Shown here: positions 19,601 to 29,032 of the stretch, piece by piece
Position numbering within the stretch: the first letter of the stretch is position 1
Layout: each line of letters opens with the position of its first letter
Source of the DNA: Flavobacterium sp. J372
GTDB lineage: Bacteria; Bacteroidota; Bacteroidia; Flavobacteriales; Flavobacteriaceae
Assembly (NCBI RefSeq): GCF_024699965.1
Contig: NZ_JAJOMZ010000004.1
Coordinates: 3,256,001-3,320,000 of the forward strand
Direction of reading: 5' to 3'
Length of the DNA stretch: 64,000 bases
Notes under the pieces: generated by a model
Told to the model about the DNA's origin: nothing
Databases searched by the model: none
Seen by the model: the letters and a program-made list of their open reading frames with translations, nothing else
Program-made: the position numbers and the translations under genes

Positions 19601-22018
19601 CTAATGTCCACGAAATTGCGGAAACGTATCGCAAGGCATATCCGCATGCAAAAATCCTCTATCCCGGTAAGGAAGATTTTACCCCTCAAAAGCGTCTGCG
19701 CATTTTTGGAGATATTAAAAATAACGAATGGGATTGTGTTATCCTCACCCATGACCAGTTTGGCATGATTCCACAGTCACCTGAACTCCAAAAAGAAATA
19801 CTGCAGGCTGAGCTCGACAGCGTAGAGGAAAACCTGGAAGTCCTTAAATCACAGGGCGGCGAAGTGTCGCGTGCTATGCTCAAAGGTGTAATCATACGCA
19901 AACAAAATCTGGAAGTTAAGCTTAAGACGTTGGAACACGACATTGATAACCGCAAAGACGATGTTGTCGATTTTAAAATGATGGGCATTGATCACATTTT
20001 TGTTGATGAAAGCCACCAATTCAAAAACCTGATGTTTAATACCCGCCATGAGCGCGTAGCCGGCCTTGGGAATATGCAGGGAAGCCAGAAAGCGCTGAAC
20101 CTTCTTTTTGCCATAAGGACAATACAGGAGAGAAATGGCAAGGATTTGGGGGCAACTTTCTTATCAGGCACTACCATAAGCAATTCACTGACGGAACTGT
20201 ACCTGTTATTTAAATATTTGCGCCCCCAAGCTCTGGAAAAGCAGGGCATAACCTGCTTTGATGCGTGGGCTGCAATTTATGCCCGTAAAACCGTTGATTA
20301 TGAATTCTCGGTAGCCAACAACATCGTATCAAAAGAACGATTCCGTTTCTTTATAAAAGTTCCGGAGCTGGCGCAGTTCTATTCAGAAATAACTGATTAT
20401 CGTACGGCTAAAGATATTGGCATCGACCGTCCCGAAAAGACAGAGATTCTTCATCATATTCCTCCTACACCTGAGCAGGAGGTATTCATAAAGAAATTAA
20501 TGCAGTTTGCCAAATCAGGTGATGCTACGCTATTGGGAAGGCCAAAGCTATCCCAAAGTGAGGAGAAGGCTAAAATGCTGATTGCAACTGATTATGCCCG
20601 TAAGATGTCTCTTGATATGAGAATGATAAGCCCAACATACAGTGACCATCCTGATAATAAGGCCTCCCATTGCGCTGCACAAATTGCCATGTATTACCAA
20701 AAATTTTATGCACAGAAAGGGACGCAGTTTGTCTTTTCCGACTTAGGTACGTATAAGCCCGATGAATGGAACCCCTATTCTGAAATCAAGCGGAAACTGG
20801 TTGAAGAACATGGCATTCCCTCGCACGAGATACGGTTTATACAGGAGGCAAAAAACGACAAAATGCGAAAAGAGTTTATAGGTGCGATGAACGACGGAAA
20901 AATTCGCGTGCTATTCGGTTCTACAAGTATGCTTGGAACAGGCATTAATGCGCAGAAACGGGCGGTTGCTGTTCACCATCTTGATACACCCTGGCGCCCA
21001 AGTGACCTGGCTCAAAGAGATGGCAGGGCGATACGTAAAGGCAACGAGATTGCTAAATTCTTTTCCGGAAATAATGTGGATGTGATAATCTATGCGGTCG
21101 AAAAGTCCTTAGATAGCTATAAGTTTAACCTTCTGTACAATAAACAGGTTTTCATTGACCAGCTTAAGAATAATAGCTTGGGGAAACGGACCCATCGACG
21201 AAGGTGGTCTGGATGAAAAATCAGGGATGAATTTCTCAGAGTATGTCGCTATACTTTCGGGTAATACGGACTTGCTGGAAAAAGCCAAACTTGAAAAACA
21301 GATCGCAGGCCTTGAAAGCGAAAGGCAATCTTTCATTCGTTCCAAATACTCTTCCAGATATAAGCTTGATGATATTAAAGCAACGCTTGATGCTGCAGGC
21401 TCGCGTTTGGAGCGTATGGAAACTGATTGGGTTAATCTGCAAAAACGTGTACAAAAAGCGCAGGACGGGACTATCCTTAATCTGATACAGCTTACAGGCC
21501 TGCCTGCAAACGCAGACATAAAGCAGATAGGAACCAAACTCAATCAGCTTTCGGAAAAACCCAGGACGGCGGGCCAGTACGAAGAAATTGGAACTTTATA
21601 TGGTTTTACCTTATTGGTAAAAACAGAACTGTCCGAAAAAGACACTTTTGAAAAAGACAACAGGTTTTTTATTCAAGGGGAAGGAAATATTAAATATACT
21701 TACAATAATGGGATCATGGCAAGAGATGCAAAGCTTGCTTCTATGAATTTCCTGAATGCCCTTGAGAAAATTCCCGGGCTTATTGAGCAGGAAGAAAAGA
21801 AAATATCAGGGCTAAAGAAGGATTTGCCAATTCTTGAAGAAGTTGTTAATGGTGTATGGTCAAAGGAAAGTGTATTGGCAGAATTAAAAGCGTCGCTATC
21901 TTCATTAGAAAGAAAAATCCAGGTATCAATCGTTCCCGATAAAGATGGTGTCGCAGAATATCCTAATGATGTTAGCACTGATAAAAACAACAAAAGTTCT
22001 GTGCTGCGTGTTGGATAA
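16653..22018 (+). pseudogene. Very large N6-DNA methylase/SNF2-type helicase of ICEs, two frameshifts
   Basis: Three frames (16653-17849, 18112-21216, 21155-22018) make one protein of about 1,788 residues after removing one C from the C4 run at 17843-17846 (...[16 protein letters not shown]...) and one C from the C3 run at 21191-21193 (...[16 protein letters not shown]...). The N-terminal part holds a Rossmann methylase fold (ILEPSAGIGSFIESF) and a DLVTSNIPFGD motif in place of NPPY. The middle holds the helicase: Walker A-like [18 protein letters not shown] (about residues 945-965), [13 protein letters not shown] (Walker B region) and the C-terminal motif [20 protein letters not shown]. The end is coiled-coil rich. 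Homologues in CTnDOT-type elements support conjugation or element maintenance. The methylase motif is variant, so activity is uncertain. Confidence 0.88.
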
Positions 22019-22040
22019 TAGCTTTGCTTTAAGACGTGCT

Positions 22041-22184
22041 TTTGCATTGACTAAAATTAGCGTGTTTACGTTTGCTAATATTAACGCATTTACGTTTACT
22101 AATTTTAGCGCATTTACGTTTACTAATTTTAGCGCATTTATGTTTGCTAATTTTAGTACATTTGTATTTGCTAAGATTAGTACA
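22041..22184. repeat. Six tandem 24-bp repeats
   Basis: Units start at 22041, 22065, 22089, 22113, 22137 and 22161, each 24 bases. Units 3 and 4 are identical (TTTACGTTTACTAATTTTAG then CGCA); the others differ at a few positions. Each unit centres on CTAATTTTAG or CTAATATTAA, an inverted CTAA/TTAG. The array fills the gap between the helicase stop (22018) and the fic start (22202), so it could be an operator array or an iteron-like element. The unit length keeps reading frame and gives an 8-residue peptide repeat, but no start region supports translation. Confidence 0.85.
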
Positions 22185-22201
22185 TTCTAAATTACAAAGA
22201 A

Positions 22202-23761
22202 ATGGCAACACCAAAAGAAAGATTTGTCGAAGCGCTTACCGTCCTGAAAGAGTTGCAGGATAGCGGAAAAGTTGGTATATACACAGATGATATTCCCAAT
22301 CCAAGACACAGGCAATTGCTTGTTAAGAATGGCTTTATAAAAGAAGTTGCTAAAGGTTGGTATATAGCATCCAACCCGTCCGAAAAAGACGGAGAAACTA
22401 CTGCATGGTATAGTTCTTACTGGGATTTTGTTACCCAATTCATAACAAAAAAGTATGGAGATAATTGGTGCCTTTCCGCAGACCAGTCACTATTGCTTCA
22501 TGCGGGCAACTGGTCGGTGCCGCAACAGCTTATTGTCAGGTCACCGGACGCGAATAATAAACCGACACCATTACCGCACAATACTTCCCTCTTTAACCTG
22601 AAAACGGAACTGCCGGAAAAAGAATATGCAGAAATTCGCAGTAATGGCCTTCGGGTTTATAACTTACAGACCGCCCTTATTTATTGTACTGCTGCTGTTT
22701 ATACCCACAATGCAATTGATGCCCGCACAATCCTGTCAATGATTCGCGACGCATCTGAGGTGTTGCCTGTCCTGCTTGAAAATGGACATACCAAGCTCGC
22801 CGGCAGGTTAGCCGGTGCCTTTAGGAATATCGGCAGGGACAGGATTGCCGACCAGATCATCGAAACTTTCAAGCAGGCGGATTATGTTATAAGGGAAGAG
22901 GATCCTTTTGAAGAAAAAATTGCCATTAAGTTACCTGCCAGGGAACGTTCACCCTATGCTAATCGTATAAGGTTAATGTGGATGCAGATGCGTGAAATAG
23001 TAGTAAAGCACTTTCCTCCCGCACCGGGAATTCCTGAAGATCATGAAGCATTCATGAAAAATGTAGACGATATTTACATTACTGATGCTTACCACTCCCT
23101 TTCCATCGAACGTTATAGGGTAACACCCGAATTAATTGAAAAGGTAAGTTCAGGAAAATGGGACATCAAGGAGAATGAAGCTGACAGGCAGCAGCGCGAT
23201 GCTATGGCCGCAAGGGGTTATTATCAGGCCTTCCAATCAGTAAAAGAAACCATAAAAGCAATTCTTGAAGGCAACACTGCAGGCACTGCCGTGGATAAAG
23301 ACCACTCTAAGTGGTACAGGCAGCTGTTTGATCCCAGTGTGGTAGCAGGCCTCCTTAAACCTGCTGATTTGGCAGGCTATAGAAACCATCAGGTGTATAT
23401 TGGCAATTCCAAACATGTACCATTAGGTGTTGAAGCCATGCGCGATGCAATGCCAGTTTTATTTGAGCTTCTCGAAGAAGAGCCGGAAGCCTCGGTAAGG
23501 GCAACATTAGGTCATTTTATATTTGTGTTTATACATCCCTATATGGATGGCAATGGCAGAATGGGAAGATTTCTAATGAATGCAATGCTGGCTTCCGGCG
23601 GTTATCCCTGGACGGTTATTCCGGTTGAAAAGCGCGATGACTATATGCAGGCCCTGGAACATGCCAGTGTTGGACAAAATATTGAGCCTTTCGCACGCTT
23701 CCTCGCTTTTTTAGCAAGTGAAGGATTAAAAGGGCATACGGTAGCTGAGCTGCCGCACTAG
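22202..23761 (+). CDS. Fic-domain protein with an AbiEi-like N-terminal domain
   Basis: 519 residues. The Fic core is near residues 440-460, with the catalytic loop HPYMDGNGRMGRF (consensus HxFx(D/E)GNGRxxR), so AMP or another phosphate group transfer to a protein target is likely possible. A segment SLSIERYRV resembles the (S/T)xxxE inhibitory helix but has Arg where Gly/Asn is usual. The first 100 residues (DIPNPRHRQLLVKNGFIKEV then AKGWYI) look like the AbiEi winged-helix antitoxin domain, so toxin and autoregulatory functions may be in one chain. This gene type is regularly found in Bacteroidetes ICEs between the helicase and mob genes. It follows the 24-bp repeat array, which may be its operator. 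Confidence 0.85.
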   Translation: MATPKERFVEALTVLKELQDSGKVGIYTDDIPNPRHRQLLVKNGFIKEVAKGWYIASNPSEKDGETTAWYSSYWDFVTQFITKKYGDNWCLSADQSLLLHAGNWSVPQQLIVRSPDANNKPTPLPHNTSLFNLKTELPEKEYAEIRSNGLRVYNLQTALIYCTAAVYTHNAIDARTILSMIRDASEVLPVLLENGHTKLAGRLAGAFRNIGRDRIADQIIETFKQADYVIREEDPFEEKIAIKLPARERSPYANRIRLMWMQMREIVVKHFPPAPGIPEDHEAFMKNVDDIYITDAYHSLSIERYRVTPELIEKVSSGKWDIKENEADRQQRDAMAARGYYQAFQSVKETIKAILEGNTAGTAVDKDHSKWYRQLFDPSVVAGLLKPADLAGYRNHQVYIGNSKHVPLGVEAMRDAMPVLFELLEEEPEASVRATLGHFIFVFIHPYMDGNGRMGRFLMNAMLASGGYPWTVIPVEKRDDYMQALEHASVGQNIEPFARFLAFLASEGLKGHTVAELPH

Positions 23762-23791
23762 CAAGTAAGGGGTATTATAATCGATATCCCT

Positions 23792-25795
23792 TTATTTTTT
23801 CTGCTGAACCAGATGTTGCAGATCAGGATCATTTTGGATGCGTTGCAATTCAGTCTCAATAACATGGACTATATCCAATTTTACCTGTCGGTAATTAGCT
23901 TCAATATCCTCTTTCATTTTGTCAGAACCATTATCGTCTATGAATGAAAGGATTTCAGGAATCTTTTGATAACTCTTCGTTTCAGCTGACACCTTCTCGT
24001 TATCCACAACAATCTCGGCATGGAAAATCTTTTGTTCTATACGCTCGTCAAAGTTATCGGACACAGCCCCGACGAACATGCCCTGGGTGAGGGTAGAAAT
24101 TTTAGATGCCGGTATGAGACTGTCCATTTGCGTCGAAATTGAGGTTGATTTATCATTACGGTTTATGGTCATACTCTGCCGCTTCTGTAGCACTTTACCA
24201 AAGCGTTCTGAGAGGTTTTTGGCGGTTTCTCCCACGACCTGGCCACTGAATATATTACCGACCGTATTTTGAATGACTTTACTTTCTTTGTCACCATAAT
24301 CCCGTGTTAATTGAGAATAGTCCTGAAAGCCTAAGCAAACGGCTACCTTGTTGCTTCGAGCTGTGGCAATAAGATTATCCAGTCCCCTGAAATAAATGGT
24401 GGGAAGTTCGTCTATGATAACTGAACTTTTAAGCTGCCCCTTCTTGTTGATAAGCTTTACAATTCTCGAATTATAAAGTCCCAGTGCAGCCGAATATATG
24501 TTCTGGCGGTCGGGGTTATTCCCGACACATAAAATTTTGGGTTCATTCGGATTATTAATATCGAGTGAAAAATCATCTCCTGTCATCACCCAATAAAGTT
24601 GTGGCGAAATCATGCGCGAGAGTGGGATTTTTGCTGAGGCAATCTGTCCCTGAAGCTGATCCTGCGCACCTCCCTGCCAGGCATCCATAAATGGAGAAAG
24701 ATAATTCTCCAGTTCAGGATACGAAGTTAATATGGTAAAGACATCAGCGTATTTTTTATTCAGCAATTCTATAGCATGGGGGAAAGTACAGTACTTCCCA
24801 TTGTCATAGATTTTCAGGAACCAAATTATAGCAGCCAGCAATATAATTGGCGATTCTACAAAGAAATCACCCTGTTTCTGTATCCAGCTTCTATTCAGGT
24901 TTAGCATGATGGTATAAGCAGATTCATAGGCGTCTGATATGTCTGTCATAAAATCGGGATTTATGGGATTGCAGCGATGGCTCCTACGGGGGTCGTCAAA
25001 ATTTATAACATAGAATTTGGGCTTGACCTTATATTTATCGGTGTGTTTCAAAAGATGGTTATATGCGATGGTGGACAGGTCATCAAACTTGAAGTCATAG
25101 ATATACATCGAGAAACCCTTCTCAATATGCTGCTTGATGTAGTTATTAACGATGGCGTACGATTTACCGGAGCCGGGCGTTCCTAAAACTATAGTCGCCC
25201 TGAAGGGATTCACCACATTGATCCAGCCATTATTCCATTTTCCTTTGTAGTAGAATTTTGTAGGCAGGTTGACCGAATATTCATTTTGCATCAGTAGGAT
25301 TTCCTGTTGGAAACTTTCGTTTTCATTATTGAAAACATCATCCATAAGATTGTTACGCAATAAGCGGCTCATCCATACACCGGCAACCATTAGGCTTATA
25401 TAGCCTGCCGATGTAGTAAGAATATAAAGGTAAGTGGCTACCGTAGCCGTGAGTTTTAACAGGGGCCAATTAAATAAGAACAGTATAAATCCAATGCATA
25501 ATCCGCTATATATTTTTGGCCATGTAATCTTTTCGTCTTTTACACCCTTGGTTCCCAAACAACTGAGAGCAAGCAACACAAGGGCAAACAACTTCGTGTA
25601 GAGGGTGTTTGAAAATAGTCCTGCCGTCCGGTGAAAGTTCCCCAACACTTTATTTACAATTTCGAGTGTCCAGCCACGATCCAAAAAGAATCCGTAACAA
25701 AACCAGTAAAAATGCATCAGCACTAAAATTATACTTACTGCACGCATAAACGCCATAATTTTGGCTAACCCCCTAAGATCGTCTTCCCCTTGCAT
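23792..25795 (-). CDS. mobC: Type IV coupling protein (VirD4/TraG-like) MobC
   Basis: 667 residues. The N-terminal 170 residues contain several transmembrane helices (IILVLMHFYWFCYGF, LFALVLLALSCLG, CIGFILFLFNWPLL). Walker A VLGTPGSGKSYAIV is near residues 204-217 and Walker B SVIIDELPTIYF near 455-466, followed by ATARSNKVAVCLGFQDYSQL, typical of TraG/VirD4 ATPases (TraM recognition domain). It would dock the relaxase-bound strand on the mating channel at the inner membrane. The gene is convergent with fic and 101 bases downstream of mobB on the same strand. The C-terminus is acidic, as expected for substrate recognition. Confidence 0.93.
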   Translation of the reverse strand: MQGEDDLRGLAKIMAFMRAVSIILVLMHFYWFCYGFFLDRGWTLEIVNKVLGNFHRTAGLFSNTLYTKLFALVLLALSCLGTKGVKDEKITWPKIYSGLCIGFILFLFNWPLLKLTATVATYLYILTTSAGYISLMVAGVWMSRLLRNNLMDDVFNNENESFQQEILLMQNEYSVNLPTKFYYKGKWNNGWINVVNPFRATIVLGTPGSGKSYAIVNNYIKQHIEKGFSMYIYDFKFDDLSTIAYNHLLKHTDKYKVKPKFYVINFDDPRRSHRCNPINPDFMTDISDAYESAYTIMLNLNRSWIQKQGDFFVESPIILLAAIIWFLKIYDNGKYCTFPHAIELLNKKYADVFTILTSYPELENYLSPFMDAWQGGAQDQLQGQIASAKIPLSRMISPQLYWVMTGDDFSLDINNPNEPKILCVGNNPDRQNIYSAALGLYNSRIVKLINKKGQLKSSVIIDELPTIYFRGLDNLIATARSNKVAVCLGFQDYSQLTRDYGDKESKVIQNTVGNIFSGQVVGETAKNLSERFGKVLQKRQSMTINRNDKSTSISTQMDSLIPASKISTLTQGMFVGAVSDNFDERIEQKIFHAEIVVDNEKVSAETKSYQKIPEILSFIDDNGSDKMKEDIEANYRQVKLDIVHVIETELQRIQNDPDLQHLVQQKK

Positions 25796-25896
25796 ACTTT
25801 GTAATTTTTAAAAGCTGAATTTAGAAACTGCCACGGCACCCATCGATGAATGGCTTTATATGTCCAGTAATGGCTTAGTTTGGCGTTATTATTAAA

Positions 25897-27174
25897 TTAT
25901 GCCCTGTTTGATCCTGGTTTTCTTTTTCTTTTTTTCATACGGTTTTCAAAAGCAAGTTCCTCGTAATCTTCGCCCTGAGATTCGGGAAGTAGGCTTGAAA
26001 ATTCATTGTTCGCTTCATCATTGCGGTTATCGGTATTTGCGAAGTCAAATAGATGGTGTGGCTGTTGTTCAGGCTCATGTAGCGGTGCTTTAGTTTCCTC
26101 TTGTGAAAGACTGGCGGATGTGTTTTTTTGCTCCATTTTCCACCAATCATTAAACATATTGGCTGAAAGGTTTTTGCTTAATTGGGAACCGTTCCAGACC
26201 GAACGGCTCTCATGGTCAATAAAGGTCATGCCGTAAATCCGTCCTTCCGCGTTGCGACGAATCACTACGTTAATGCCTTGCTCGTTAAGCTGCTGTTTGA
26301 AAGCGGCCTCATTACCTGCACTATGCATGGCGATCTCGATTGTGTTTTTTAGAATAGGCCTGACTTTGCTGCCATTCATCCTTTCCTTAGAATGTTCAAA
26401 ATGGCTTTGGAGCTGTGCCAGTCCTGCATTTTTCCCGAACAGTGACGCTTTGAACGGGTGGCTTGCTTTTTCTCCGTTTTCGTTCAGTACAAAATATACA
26501 AGGCCATGGCGGGGTTGTCCACCCAATTCCCCTTTTACCTCTTCAGCAGTAATATTGAAAAGTGACAGCAAAGCATTATAAGCGCCAAAGCTTTGGTAAC
26601 TGTAATACTTTGGTAGGTGACGTATAACAGAAGCAATATTGGCCTTAACATTGCCGCGTGCGTATTCCACGGGTTTGAACAATCGTTCATTTTGCGATTC
26701 CTTTGTTTCAAGGGCGGGCTTAAGGCCGTACTGCTCTTCCAGCTTTCTGCAAATAGCCATGGAACGTGGATGGTCGTAACTGTCAGGGATCTTTTTTCCG
26801 TCCAATTCAACACACGTAGTCACAATATGTATATGGGTGCGCTCAATGTCAGTATGCTTATATACAATATAGGGCTGGTTACCGTAACCCATCTCCTTCA
26901 TATACTGCGATGCCATATCCCTAAACTTGTCGTCAGTAACCTTGTCCTCGGGATCAGGGTTGAGCGAAATATGCCGGACAGGCTTTTCCGTTTTATTGTT
27001 AGCTAGCAGGTAGGGCTCAAAATAGCGACATATTGTAGCTACCGAATAGCGATTATCCAACGTGTCAGGTATCTTGTGAGTGAGCAATACCTTCCCATTT
27101 TCCTTATCCACTTTGTGCTGGTTGTAAGAAAGCGCACCAAGTATATTCTCGCCTTTCCCTATTTTTGCAATCAT
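25897..27174 (-). CDS. mobB: Relaxase/mobilization nuclease MobB
   Basis: 425 residues, Pfam Relaxase (MobA/VirD2) type. The N-terminus MIAKIGKGENILGALSYNQH is the Bacteroidetes motif I region; RHISLNPDPED (67-77) matches motif II, and THIHIVTT (113-120) holds the HxH metal ligands of motif III. The C-terminal third is charged and low in complexity. It would nick one strand at oriT and stay covalently bound. Its start overlaps the mobA stop by four bases (ATGA), so the two are translationally coupled. The oriT candidate lies just upstream of mobA. Confidence 0.93.
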   Translation of the reverse strand: MIAKIGKGENILGALSYNQHKVDKENGKVLLTHKIPDTLDNRYSVATICRYFEPYLLANNKTEKPVRHISLNPDPEDKVTDDKFRDMASQYMKEMGYGNQPYIVYKHTDIERTHIHIVTTCVELDGKKIPDSYDHPRSMAICRKLEEQYGLKPALETKESQNERLFKPVEYARGNVKANIASVIRHLPKYYSYQSFGAYNALLSLFNITAEEVKGELGGQPRHGLVYFVLNENGEKASHPFKASLFGKNAGLAQLQSHFEHSKERMNGSKVRPILKNTIEIAMHSAGNEAAFKQQLNEQGINVVIRRNAEGRIYGMTFIDHESRSVWNGSQLSKNLSANMFNDWWKMEQKNTSASLSQEETKAPLHEPEQQPHHLFDFANTDNRNDEANNEFSSLLPESQGEDYEELAFENRMKKRKRKPGSNRA

Positions 27175-27614
27175 TTTTCAGGTCTTTTACCAAGATATTT
27201 GCTTTCAAATTCCTGGGTTAATTCGATTATCTGCCGGCACAATGAAGCCATCTCGACAGTCTGTTTTTCCAGCTTAAACAGATAAGCTGCGGCTTTCTTC
27301 TCAGAGAAATTACGGTAAAGTATCTTGACAATCTGGTTGTAGTTTACACCAACAGCGCGAAATTGCCCAAACAATTTTGTCAATTGTGTATGGTAATCCA
27401 TCGCAGGCACATCCACTTTGACCATCCGGATCTCACGCTGGAAGAGAAGCGAAATGATAAATTTGGCCCTATTATTCATGCCCGAGGCTTCATACAGGGA
27501 TAAAAACCGAACATTTTCCTGATCTGTCAGCCGAAACACATATCGGTGGCAGCTTCGGTTAAGCTTTGGCTTACGGCCGCCTTTGTTATGTTTTTTGTTG
27601 TCATCACTCATCAT
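27171..27614 (-). CDS. mobA: MobA-family mobilization accessory protein
   Basis: About 147 residues from MMSDDNKKHNKGGRKPKLNR at 27614; a longer start at 27638 is possible but less likely. The basic N-terminus with RKPKLNRSCHRYVFRLTDQE and the Leu-rich region FRAVGVNYNQIVKILYRNFS are features of small relaxosome proteins of Bacteroidetes (ribbon-helix-helix type DNA binding). It would bind oriT and help place the MobB relaxase. It overlaps mobB by four bases. Confidence 0.85.
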   Translation of the reverse strand: MMSDDNKKHNKGGRKPKLNRSCHRYVFRLTDQENVRFLSLYEASGMNNRAKFIISLLFQREIRMVKVDVPAMDYHTQLTKLFGQFRAVGVNYNQIVKILYRNFSEKKAAAYLFKLEKQTVEMASLCRQIIELTQEFESKYLGKRPEK

Positions 27615-27639
27615 AAATCCATTTTCAATAATTAACAAA

Positions 27640-27790
27640 ACCCCGACTTCGGAGGGCGTTTTCCAGCCCCCTGCAAGGGCAAGTTGTTTTGAGGCACCCT
27701 TCCTGTTTCGGGTGCCTCAAAACATAACTTGCTCTGTTCTGTAGAACAGAAAATCCACCCTTCGGGATGGATTGGAGTAAGCAGGATAAA
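27640..27790. other. oriT: Origin of transfer (oriT) candidate: three consecutive hairpins
   Basis: Directly upstream of mobA. Hairpin 1: CAAGTT...TTTTGAGGCACCC (27680-27699) pairs with GGGTGCCTCAAAAC...AACTTG (27710-27731), about 20 bp. Hairpin 2: TCTGTTC-TGTA-GAACAGA (27733-27750), perfect 7 bp. Hairpin 3: ATCCA...TGGAT (27753-27772) around a TTCG loop. Dense inverted repeats beside relaxase genes are the normal oriT layout. The nick site is not identified. Confidence 0.55.
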
Positions 27791-27959
27791 TGGCCTAAAA
27801 GCCATTAACGGTTACGGTTCAACCCTGTCGGGAGGCAAGAGTCATAGTGCTGGTATACCGCCAATACAAAGTAAAGGCGGGAAGTGGAAAGCATTGCACA
27901 ATGCAACAACGCCGAGTATTGCCATCAGTGGACAAACAAAACCATTACTGAGAAAGTAA

Positions 27960-28255
27960 GTACCCATCTGCATTCCTTTGTCCATATATAACACCATAGC
28001 AAGATATGTACGTACCAACCTGCATATGTAAGCACAGATGTGCAAGCTGCTCTACCGCAGCACATACTTATATAATTTATCATATGCCTATGTGAATAAT
28101 TAAGTGCGTATGAAGATGTGCATGCAGCTGATTAGGTAACCACATACATCTTTATTTACGGTTGCCACTGCATATGCACCTATGCAGGTTGTAGCCAACA
28201 TACCTATCTACGGATGTAGTGCCGCATGTGAGTATGGTAAACTTCTAAAATCATT
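27960..28255. promoter_or_regulatory. Motif-rich region upstream of traA
   Basis: About 300 bases without a gene. It contains many copies of short motifs such as CATATG, ATGTGC and CATATGC (28022, 28081, 28170 and others) and a long inverted pair CAACCTGCATA (28016-28026) with TATGCAGGTTG (28181-28191). It lies directly upstream of the ParA-like traA gene, so it may hold the tra promoter, a centromere-like partition site, or both. Confidence 0.45.
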
Positions 28256-28260
28256 TATAT

Positions 28261-29028
28261 ATGGAAACAAATCATAAAACAGTATTTATCGCCTTTTCTT
28301 CACAAAAGGGAGGCGTTGGCAAAAGTACATTTACAACCCTTGCCGCAAGTGTGATGCACTACCGTCTGGGCTATAATGTCGCCGTCTTCGATGCAGATTT
28401 TCCCCAACACAGCCTTGTCAAAATGAAATCCAGGGATTTGGCAATGGTCATGGAAAACGAGGTTTTGAAAAAAATGGCATTCCGGCAATTCAGCACAATC
28501 AATAAAAAGGCCTATCCCATTATACAAAGCAGGGCGGAAGAAGTATTGGAGTCCGCGATTAATTTTATAGAAACTTCTCCGGTGGCCATCGACGCGCTTT
28601 TCTTTGATCTGCCGGGGACGGTCAATACCCCGGGTATCCTGAAGGCCCTAGCCGGCATGAACCATATTTTTACCCCAATTATGGCAGACCGCCTGGTAAT
28701 GGAAAGTACGCTCATCTTTACACAGCTGCTTCAGGAAGTGATTATGAAAAAAGGTGAAACCTCGATTGAGTCCATCAACCTGTTCTGGAATCAGGTCGAT
28801 GGCAGGGAAAGCACACCTTTGTATGATGTTTACAATAAGCTCATAGCGGAACTGGGATTAAGCCTTATGCGAAGCCGGATTAAAAACAGCACCCGCTTTC
28901 GAAAAGAGAGCGAAATGGATAGCAAAGCCATTTTTCGCTCAACGGTAATGCCGGCAGATGAACGTTTGATGAAATCCACCCAGTTGGACCAATTCATGGA
29001 GGAATTTTTAAGGATTATAAAGTTGTAG
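28261..29028 (+). CDS. traA: TraA, ParA-family ATPase of conjugative transfer operon
   Basis: 255 residues. FSSQKGGVGKSTFTTLAA (residues 12-29) is the deviant Walker A of ParA/MinD ATPases; AVFDADFPQHS and DALFFDLPGTVNTPG are the following switch regions. In Bacteroidetes conjugative elements this is the first gene of the tra operon. It is likely involved in element partition or in placing transfer complexes. No ParB is adjacent. The DUF3408 gene traB starts 5 bases after its stop, and the motif-rich region 27960-28255 upstream may be its binding target. Confidence 0.9.
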   Translation: METNHKTVFIAFSSQKGGVGKSTFTTLAASVMHYRLGYNVAVFDADFPQHSLVKMKSRDLAMVMENEVLKKMAFRQFSTINKKAYPIIQSRAEEVLESAINFIETSPVAIDALFFDLPGTVNTPGILKALAGMNHIFTPIMADRLVMESTLIFTQLLQEVIMKKGETSIESINLFWNQVDGRESTPLYDVYNKLIAELGLSLMRSRIKNSTRFRKESEMDSKAIFRSTVMPADERLMKSTQLDQFMEEFLRIIKL

Positions 29029-29032
29029 TGCT

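Noticed and set aside
21945..22190. An 81-codon frame made of an 8-residue peptide repeat over the 24-bp array
   Set aside because: It arises because 24 is divisible by three. There is no convincing start region, and the antisense frame is equally open, so the DNA repeat is the feature.
27680..27772. Possible CRISPR-like array
   Set aside because: The hairpins differ in sequence, are not direct repeats, and no cas gene is present. They fit oriT better.
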